5,094 bases of DNA from Roseiflexaceae bacterium UBA965. GTDB taxonomy: Bacteria; Chloroflexota; Chloroflexia; Chloroflexales; Roseiflexaceae. The notes beneath the pieces were generated by a model that worked only from the letters and a program-made list of their open reading frames with translations, was not told the DNA's origin and ran no database searches. Below are positions 1-5,094 of this stretch, piece by piece (the first letter of the stretch is position 1; the number at the start of each line of letters is the position of its first letter). The stretch covers positions 1,473-6,566 of the forward strand of contig DBCF01000124.1 in the NCBI GenBank assembly GCA_002292925.1, read 5' to 3'. The translations under genes were made by a program, and so were the position numbers.

Positions 1-1464
1 ATGGCCCAAGATTTGTACAAGCATATTTTGACTTTTGACCGTACTACCCAAGCATCGTTTGGTACCGGCGACTTGTTATCGCGGGCGTCGAGTGATTTTA
101 TTTATATCTGGCGGTTCTATAGCGCCGGCTTCCAGATGGCAATTAATGCGGTATTTTTGTTGTTTATTGGGTGTGGGTTGATGGCACTGACGAGTGTACC
201 GTTGGCGGCAGTCACTATCGTGATGTTGATACTCAGTCTTTATGCGCAGACGCGGCTAGGTTCATTGGTAGAGCAGTCGTTTGATTTGGTGCAACAGCGC
301 CTCGCCAAAATTTCGGCATTTGCCCAAGAACACGTCTCTGCCCAACGCACCATAGCGGCCTATACGCTTGAGCAGCCAAGTGGCGAGGCCTTTCGCAAAT
401 TGAGCAACGAATACGCCGACGAGTCGATTCGGTTTGTCCTTTTTTCGAGTGCAATTTCACCATTACCCCAACTCGTGGTGCGGTTAGCTGCGACGGCGGT
501 TGTGGCCTATGGCGCGTTGTTGATTATCGACAAGCAACTAAGCATCGGGCAATATGTGCAATTTATTGTCTATCTCGGATTGTTGAGCAATGCGGCCAAT
601 CAACTCAGTAATGCCTTTGAGCGGTTACAACAAGGCGCTGCAGCGGCTGGGCGAATCGGGGAAGTGCTCCAACGAGCCCCACAAGTCAAAAACGCCATCA
701 ATGCACCAAAGCATGTACCACTCGGCGAAATTGTGTTGCACAAGGTGAATTGGCGCCAAGACAGCCAATACTTGTTGCGCGATATCGATCTCACCATCCA
801 GCGTGGTCAACATATTGGCGTGGTGGGGTTGACTGGGGCCGGCAAAAGTAGCTTACTCAGTTTGGTATTACGCCTACGCGACCCTGACAGTGGGCAGGTG
901 TTGTTTGACGGGCATGATGCCAAAACCATTGATATTGCCACCCTCCGTAGTGGCTTAGCCTATGTCCCACAAGAACATATGTTGTTTAGTATGACGCTCA
1001 AAGAAAACATCAAATTGGGTGTGCCCAACGCCACAGACGCCCAATTGCAACAAGCCCTGACCGTATCGTGTCTCGATCGCGATATCGCCCAACTCGCCAA
1101 TGGCATCGATACGATTGTAGGCGAGCGTGGCACCATGTTGTCGGGTGGTCAAAAGCAACGCCTCGGCATCGCACGGGCATTGATTACCGATGCGCCGATT
1201 ATGTTGTTTGATGATGCCTTATCCAATATCGATGCCCGTACGGCGTTTGATATTGTGCAGGGGGTCAGCCAGTTTCGTGCCGGCAAGACCACCATCATGG
1301 TCAGCCAAAAAATATCAGCGGTGCGCCACCTCGATGCAATTTTGGTACTCGATAATGGCCAACTCGTAGAATACGGCACTCATGATGAGCTCGTGGCGCT
1401 GCATGGGATTTATGCCGAGCTCTTCCAACGCGAATTATCGCAACGCAGTGATTTTGACGCATAA
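1..1464 (+). CDS. ABC exporter half-transporter (membrane domain fused to ATPase), degenerate-site subunit, 5' partial
   Basis: This is a type IV (ABCB/MsbA-like) exporter subunit that would move a lipid, drug or peptide out of the cytoplasm; the substrate cannot be told. Residues 1-235 are the C-terminal part of the membrane domain, with hydrophobic helices near 45-64, 66-84, 155-176 and 183-200 and the coupling-helix region QEHVSAQRTIAAY near 109-121. Residues 240-487 are the ATPase: Walker A GLTGAGKSS (276-284, K282), Q-loop Q324, X-loop VGERG (373-377), signature LSGGQKQR (380-387), Walker B ending in D404 and D-loop SNID (408-411). Asp405 replaces the catalytic Glu, and Gln436 (VSQKIS) replaces the switch His. 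Both are hallmarks of the degenerate half of heterodimeric exporters. Family members are usually about 580-610 residues and this is 487, so TM1 and most of TM2 are missing; the ATG at base 1 is probably an internal Met. The TAA is at 1462-1464, 40 bases before the next gene. Family certain; heterodimer role inferred. Confidence 0.93.
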   Translation: MAQDLYKHILTFDRTTQASFGTGDLLSRASSDFIYIWRFYSAGFQMAINAVFLLFIGCGLMALTSVPLAAVTIVMLILSLYAQTRLGSLVEQSFDLVQQRLAKISAFAQEHVSAQRTIAAYTLEQPSGEAFRKLSNEYADESIRFVLFSSAISPLPQLVVRLAATAVVAYGALLIIDKQLSIGQYVQFIVYLGLLSNAANQLSNAFERLQQGAAAAGRIGEVLQRAPQVKNAINAPKHVPLGEIVLHKVNWRQDSQYLLRDIDLTIQRGQHIGVVGLTGAGKSSLLSLVLRLRDPDSGQVLFDGHDAKTIDIATLRSGLAYVPQEHMLFSMTLKENIKLGVPNATDAQLQQALTVSCLDRDIAQLANGIDTIVGERGTMLSGGQKQRLGIARALITDAPIMLFDDALSNIDARTAFDIVQGVSQFRAGKTTIMVSQKISAVRHLDAILVLDNGQLVEYGTHDELVALHGIYAELFQRELSQRSDFDA

Positions 1465-1495
1465 AACCGCATACGCAACACTCATGTGGTGGTGA

Positions 1496-1501
1496 AAGGA
1501 G
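1496..1501 (+). promoter_or_regulatory. Ribosome binding site for the 1505 gene
   Basis: AAGGAG, a near-perfect Shine-Dalgarno core, lies only 3 bases before the ATG at 1505, which is closer than the usual 5-9. It still supports this start, since no other ATG in frame nearby has a comparable site and the first membrane helix follows directly at residues 13-31. The 40-base gap (1465-1504) shows no convincing promoter or terminator, so the gene is probably co-transcribed with the exporter gene before it. Confidence 0.7.
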
Positions 1502-1504
1502 CAT

Positions 1505-3322
1505 ATGCCAAATAATCAATTTTGGAAGCATCCAATCACCACCCCGATTGTGTGGCTACTCGTATGGCTGGGGTGGAGCATTACCATCCTTGTGACCCCA
1601 CCCCCAATCACGATACTCCCCGTCGGTGGTGACCCCATCACCGGCATGCGTGACCACGACGCCCCCTACCTTGATGGTTTTTGGCCTGCAGAGCCGCGCC
1701 CATGGCAACCAGCCATGGGCAGTGCCTTGCGCTGGAGCAAGGCAGACTGGCAAATCCAGTGGCCACATGCCGGTGCTGGGTGGTGGTTAATGCAGTTTCG
1801 TACCGATTTATCGGGCAAACCAGACCACACCCCAACCCAGCTCAGCTGGAATACGCCTGCGATTGGCACTAGCATAATCGCACCAGCCCAGCGCATCACA
1901 CGGGTGCTAGTCCATGCCAACCAAAACGACACTCCGCAAATCACCGCCACTAGCGCCACCTTTCAGCCTAGCGGTGATGCCCGTACACTGGGGATTGCGG
2001 TGACAACAATCGGTCTACAACCACTCGGTACACCATGGCGACCAACACTCGTTTTGGCGTTTTTGGCGGTGAGCTTGTTTGGTTGTTGGCTAATCACTCA
2101 CCGTTCCCGCATACTCATCCCCTTTGTGGCCGGAATTTTGTGGCTCTTATTCCCCGGCTGGATTGCCCTGCACAGTGAATTATTGATTATCCTAAGCCTC
2201 TTTGGTTGGGTCATTGGGACAGGTTGGCTGTATCTCGCTCAGCGCTGGCACACCGACATAACCACCATGCCACGAATTGTGGTAGGGATGGTCTGGGCAC
2301 AATTACTCGCCTTGTGGAGTCCCTACACACATTCATCAGACATCGCCATGCACGTACGCATGCTCAATCAAGTACTCAAAGGGCAGTTGTTGTTTACGGC
2401 ACAACTCCCCTGTGAAGCCAGTGCCTTTATCAGCCCCTACCCACCACTGACTTACATCATGATGGCACCATTCGCCCTAATTAGTCATGATAGTACATAC
2501 CACCAGCTCATTTTGACGGGTGGCGCAGTGGTTTTGCAGGCTATTGCACTCTGTTATAGCTACCACGTATTGCGCCAACATCAGCTCCCATTACGCGCAG
2601 TAAGCTTGTTTTTGCTCCTTGCATTCATCAATGCACCGTTGCTCCGGGCGATTCACATCGGCGAACTCAGCAATGCCTGGGGGCAAAGTATCACGTTGAT
2701 TGCCATGAGTTGTTGGCTCGATCGCCACGCCACTCGCCAACGTCAAATCGTTTGGACAACGATGGCGCTCCTTAGTCATACCGGCGTCAGCGTATCACTT
2801 GCCATGATGCTGGGGATATTTGCGGGTGTACGCTTCATCAACACGCGTCACATTCCTCGTTGGCTCATCTGGAGTGGCATAGGGATGGCCGTGATGGTCA
2901 TTGGCATGTACTATAGTAATTTCGCATATTTGATTGGGCAAGCACCTGGATATGCCGGGTGCCCACCTGAGATTCCAATTATGGTGCGCTTTGGTGGTGT
3001 CGCGAGCATGTTCCCCATCCTCATCACCGGTTGGGCTCTGATTGGGGCGTTTTTGCTCCCACAATCACCACTTCGCGTGTGGACATGGGCTGGCTTGGGA
3101 GCGGCGCTACTCTCGATAACTATGTTATTGGTTAGCACGCAAACAGTCCGCTGGGGGATTGCGGTGGCGCCATTTGTGGCGCTTGTGGCGGCCTATGGGC
3201 TCCACAAAATATGGCGATTTGGGCGTGCCAGCAAGGTATTGGTGATTACCACGCTGGTATGGTATGGGCTATTTTGGTATAGTGAGCTGTGGCAACGCAT
3301 CATGGTTTACCTTCACGATTAA
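1505..3322 (+). CDS. Polytopic membrane protein with extracytoplasmic beta domain; GT-C-like glycosyltransferase candidate
   Basis: Complete 605-residue protein. It has a short cytoplasmic N-terminus, an anchor helix (13-31), an extracytoplasmic domain (about 35-178) rich in Trp, Thr and Pro that looks all-beta, and then about ten or more membrane helices (roughly 181-197, 202-219, 223-245, 257-272, then others from 314 to 592). Counting helices puts the loop 273-313 outside the cell; it holds SSDIAMH with D279 and H283, followed by SPYPPL (310-315). An acidic residue in an early outer loop of a polytopic protein is typical of GT-C-fold enzymes that use lipid-linked sugars, and the D-x3-H then YPPL pattern also recalls the PTPS-related membrane protein family. 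Neither assignment is proven. Ectodomain motifs RWSKADWQ (76-83), AGWW (91-94) and RTLGIAV (160-166) recur in the next gene, so the two are paralogues. TAA at 3320-3322. A polytopic membrane protein is sure; the enzyme role is a moderate inference. Confidence 0.85.
   Translation: MPNNQFWKHPITTPIVWLLVWLGWSITILVTPPPITILPVGGDPITGMRDHDAPYLDGFWPAEPRPWQPAMGSALRWSKADWQIQWPHAGAGWWLMQFRTDLSGKPDHTPTQLSWNTPAIGTSIIAPAQRITRVLVHANQNDTPQITATSATFQPSGDARTLGIAVTTIGLQPLGTPWRPTLVLAFLAVSLFGCWLITHRSRILIPFVAGILWLLFPGWIALHSELLIILSLFGWVIGTGWLYLAQRWHTDITTMPRIVVGMVWAQLLALWSPYTHSSDIAMHVRMLNQVLKGQLLFTAQLPCEASAFISPYPPLTYIMMAPFALISHDSTYHQLILTGGAVVLQAIALCYSYHVLRQHQLPLRAVSLFLLLAFINAPLLRAIHIGELSNAWGQSITLIAMSCWLDRHATRQRQIVWTTMALLSHTGVSVSLAMMLGIFAGVRFINTRHIPRWLIWSGIGMAVMVIGMYYSNFAYLIGQAPGYAGCPPEIPIMVRFGGVASMFPILITGWALIGAFLLPQSPLRVWTWAGLGAALLSITMLLVSTQTVRWGIAVAPFVALVAAYGLHKIWRFGRASKVLVITTLVWYGLFWYSELWQRIMVYLHD
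1698..1720. repeat. Perfect 9-bp inverted repeat inside the 1505 gene
   Basis: GCCCATGGC (1698-1706) and GCCATGGGC (1712-1720) are exact reverse complements separated by AACCA, so the mRNA could form a GC-rich stem with a 5-base loop. It lies about 195 bases after the start codon and encodes part of the ectodomain (residues about 65-72). There is no T-run after it, so it is not a usual intrinsic terminator. It may be chance or codon-driven. Confidence 0.6.
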
Positions 3323-3339
3323 AATGTGACGTGTATAAT
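3312..3339 (+). promoter_or_regulatory. Candidate housekeeping-sigma promoter for the 3370 gene
   Basis: A perfect -10 hexamer TATAAT (3334-3339) is preceded, with a 16-base spacer, by TTCACG (3312-3317), which matches TTGACA at four of six positions. The -35 overlaps the last codons of the upstream gene. A start of transcription near 3346 would give a leader of about 24 bases containing the ribosome binding site. The exact -10 is notable in a region of mixed composition, but the -35 is weak, and read-through from upstream is also possible. Confidence 0.5.
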
Positions 3340-3356
3340 ACCTTGGTATTGGTATT
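3337..3356. repeat. Operator-like dyad AATACC-TT-GGTATT plus a direct GGTATT repeat
   Basis: AATACC (3337-3342) and GGTATT (3345-3350) form a perfect 6-bp dyad with a 2-base centre, and GGTATT repeats at once at 3351-3356. The dyad overlaps the end of the putative -10 and the expected transcription start, a usual place for a repressor site. With a 2-base centre and no GC-rich stem or T-run it is not a credible terminator. The regulatory role is inferred; no binding family is recognised. Confidence 0.35.
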
Positions 3357-3357
3357 C

Positions 3358-3362
3358 AGAGG
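3358..3362 (+). promoter_or_regulatory. Ribosome binding site for the 3370 gene
   Basis: AGAGG, seven bases before the ATG at 3370, is a moderate Shine-Dalgarno match with good spacing. It supports this start, which is followed by a short basic N-terminus and a membrane helix at residues 12-28. Confidence 0.6.
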
Positions 3363-3369
3363 CGTAAGC

Positions 3370-5094
3370 ATGAAGTTTTTTACACCCGCGCAATGGCGCC
3401 AAATCGGAATTGTATTTGCGTATAGTCTCGGGCTCTTTTTGTTGTTGAGCACAATGCGATTTGGTCAATCCGTTGATTTTTATCAACCACGAACTGTGTT
3501 TTGGTTGCGTGATTTTCATGCCCGTGAATATACACCGATCGCACCAAGTGTTGAATTAGCGGTTACCGCGACAAATGCCAGCGAAGCTTCGGCGTTGGTG
3601 GCAACGACCATCGACCCCCGCACGCGGGTCATTATGTTCGAAACAGACCCCTTACCGCAGCCCTACAAACGCCGCTTATTGGCGGTATTTGTAGGAAATG
3701 CACGGGTACTCGATGTGCGCGATACCGGTCGCACTACCCAATATGGGGTCATCGTTCCACCCGTGGTCAATATCGCAGGTGAGACGATTCGGGTGGTGTC
3801 ATTACCCGATGACAAAGCGACTCCACCTCCCCTCGCAGTCGCCAAGATTCAGGTGACAAATGCGATTGTCTATCGCTGGAGCAAAGCGACATCACAAGTT
3901 CACATCTATGGCACCGGCGGCGGCTGGTGGAGCGTCACTGGCCGAATTTTGATGCAACATCCTGACAAAAAACCTTTTAATGCCACGATTGCCGTCGGCG
4001 ATACTACGCTCGCGACACTCCCACCCGAGCCGTCGGGATTCCGCCAATATCGCATGTTAGTACCCCCTCGCGCCATCCAAAACGGCGACCTCACAGTGTC
4101 AATCAATAGCGACACGTGGGGTGGCAACAACCAAGATGTGCGGGTACTGGGGGTGGCGATGGCGGCCATTAATGCCCAACCACTGAGTAGTGATTGGTGG
4201 AATGTAGCACCATCGTTGCGTTTAGCCAGCATGATTATCTTGGCCGTGATAGCGGCGATTTCGGCCATGTTACTTGGATTTTCGGGTATAGGGGTGGGCG
4301 TGGCGGTGGCGAGCGGATTTGGAGCAGCATTGGGATTGGACCATACCTACCTCGCCATGTGGTACCCACAACTAATCATACTCATGGGCTTTTCGGTATT
4401 TATCATCCCATTAATGCAAAAAATCATCATGTGGTGTGAAGGCGACTATCCGTTTAGTCCCAACGTACGTAATATTTTAATCGGGTTAATGATTGTGACG
4501 GTATGGGTCAAAGGTGGTGGGATTTTGTATCCCATCATGCGCCCCATCGATATTAGTTGGCACATGGACAAAGTGCGCGAAATGCTCAATACCGGTGATA
4601 TCGCCAAATTCTATCAACCCGGCGGGTTTTCGGAATCAGTTATGCCCATTACCGAATGGGGCGAAAACCGTCCGATGATTCCCTATTCGCCCTTTTATCA
4701 TTTATCAGCTATGGCGTTTGCCATATTCCCTTGGGAAATGGAAAAAACGGCCACCATCCTCAACGCCTTTTGTGATGCCACGCGGATTGTCATGATTGGG
4801 TTAATCGTGCGCCAAAGTGGTTTATCAAATCGCATCGCCTTGTTGGCAGGGTTGCTCTATACGGTCAGCCCAGTGACATTCTTGCTCCATTCATGGGGCA
4901 ATGCACCTACCACGATTGGGTTGTGGTGGACACTCATGAGCACCGTCGCCATGCTTGTCATCGGCCGGAGCATCAATAATCGCAAATTATTTGCGTTGCT
5001 ATTACTCATCAACACGGCGACGATGTTGATATACACCGTCACAGCCGTATTCCATGTATTGTTTATTACGTTGCTTGCTGGTCTCTTGTGGATT
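3370..5094 (+). CDS. Polytopic membrane protein with duplicated extracytoplasmic domain, paralogue of the 1505 gene, 3' partial
   Basis: The frame is open from the ATG for 575 codons to the window edge with no stop. It has an anchor helix (12-28), a long extracytoplasmic region (about 35-280), membrane helices near 284-303, 306-325, 330-350 and 366-386, an outer loop (387-437) with PIDISWH (D394, H398), then IPYSPFYH (437-444) and further helices. Topology and motif order copy the upstream gene: RWSK (169-172), GGGWW (183-187), RVLGVAM (258-264), D-x3-H, PYSP, then HSWGN (507-511). The role is therefore likely the same kind: a GT-C-like transferase working on a lipid-linked substrate outside the membrane, with substrate unknown. 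The ectodomain is about 100 residues longer than in the neighbour and contains two related units, VG(N/D)...QY...VPP...G at 108-137 and 209-239. By comparison with the 605-residue neighbour, perhaps 130-150 residues lie beyond the window. Gene reality is near certain; function is tentative. Confidence 0.88.
   Translation, partial: MKFFTPAQWRQIGIVFAYSLGLFLLLSTMRFGQSVDFYQPRTVFWLRDFHAREYTPIAPSVELAVTATNASEASALVATTIDPRTRVIMFETDPLPQPYKRRLLAVFVGNARVLDVRDTGRTTQYGVIVPPVVNIAGETIRVVSLPDDKATPPPLAVAKIQVTNAIVYRWSKATSQVHIYGTGGGWWSVTGRILMQHPDKKPFNATIAVGDTTLATLPPEPSGFRQYRMLVPPRAIQNGDLTVSINSDTWGGNNQDVRVLGVAMAAINAQPLSSDWWNVAPSLRLASMIILAVIAAISAMLLGFSGIGVGVAVASGFGAALGLDHTYLAMWYPQLIILMGFSVFIIPLMQKIIMWCEGDYPFSPNVRNILIGLMIVTVWVKGGGILYPIMRPIDISWHMDKVREMLNTGDIAKFYQPGGFSESVMPITEWGENRPMIPYSPFYHLSAMAFAIFPWEMEKTATILNAFCDATRIVMIGLIVRQSGLSNRIALLAGLLYTVSPVTFLLHSWGNAPTTIGLWWTLMSTVAMLVIGRSINNRKLFALLLLINTATMLIYTVTAVFHVLFITLLAGLLWI
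3662..3695. repeat. Imperfect inverted repeat (12 pairs, 3-base bulge) inside the 3370 gene
   Basis: CCTACAAACGCC (3662-3673) can pair with GGCG (3681-3684) and TTTGTAGG (3688-3695), leaving a 7-base loop GCTTATT and a 3-base bulge GTA. The outer eight pairs are exact. It lies in the ectodomain coding region (residues about 98-109), with no T-run after it. It may be fortuitous. Confidence 0.45.

Noticed and set aside
1079..1088. Palindrome GCGATATCGC in the exporter gene
   Set aside because: It is a short palindrome inside coding sequence with similar partial copies elsewhere (around 779-787). It is explained by the codons used and has no supporting context.
1465..1504. Possible promoter between the first and second genes
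   Set aside because: No convincing -10 or -35 pair is present; the gap mainly holds the ribosome binding site, and co-transcription is simpler.
2206..2415. 69-codon + strand frame overlapping the second gene
   Set aside because: It is a shadow of the real frame, His/Arg-rich with no recognisable motif, while the 605-residue frame is continuous and shares motifs with its paralogue.
3337..3350. Possible terminator after the second gene
   Set aside because: The stem is six mostly A/T pairs with a 2-base centre and no following T-run, so it cannot act as a normal intrinsic terminator.
3613..3630. Short inverted repeat GACCC...GGGTC in the third gene
   Set aside because: Only five outer pairs form before a mismatch, which is within chance for this length.
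3906..4268. 120-codon open frame on the - strand within the third gene
   Set aside because: It lies wholly antisense to a frame that is open for 575 codons with clear membrane helices and paralogue motifs. Its translation shows no coherent domain.
4194..4439. 81-codon + strand frame overlapping the third gene
   Set aside because: It is out of frame with a well-supported gene, has Gly- and His-rich low-information content, and has no ribosome binding site that I can see.

Overview
The window holds three protein-coding genes in a row on the + strand, with gaps of only 40 and 47 bases, and no RNA genes, CRISPR arrays or insertion sequences that I can see. Base composition looks close to half G+C, and all three genes share a similar codon style with many TTG, CAA and ACC codons. 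The two membrane proteins remind me of large membrane proteins from Chloroflexota (for example Herpetosiphon or Chloroflexus relatives). The taxonomic call is an inference from composition and remembered family style, not from a marker gene.

Region 1 (1-1464) encodes an ABC exporter half-transporter, a membrane domain fused to an ATPase domain. It lacks roughly its first 80-110 residues because the window opens inside the membrane domain. Its ATPase has an intact Walker A and an intact LSGGQ signature. However, Asp replaces the catalytic Glu after Walker B, and Gln replaces the switch-loop His. This is the known pattern of the degenerate half of heterodimeric exporters such as TM287/TM288, so a catalytically competent partner gene is expected nearby, most likely just upstream of the window.

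Region 2 (1505-3322) and region 3 (3370 to beyond the window end) encode two large polytopic membrane proteins that I read as tandem paralogues. Each has one N-terminal membrane anchor, an extracytoplasmic all-beta-looking domain with a shared RWSK...GWW motif and an LG(I/V)A motif, four membrane helices, and then an extracytoplasmic loop with a shared D-x3-H motif, followed by more helices. This layout is like GT-C-fold, polyprenyl-phosphate-sugar-dependent glycosyltransferases, but substrate and activity cannot be read from the sequence. The third protein carries an extra ectodomain copy, visible as an internal repeat.

Genes 1 and 2 look co-transcribed. Before gene 3 there is a perfect TATAAT hexamer with a weak -35 element and an overlapping short dyad, so gene 3 may also have its own, possibly regulated, promoter. 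The tight same-strand layout suggests a cell-envelope export and glycosylation cluster, but a functional link between the exporter and the two membrane proteins is only inferred from proximity.
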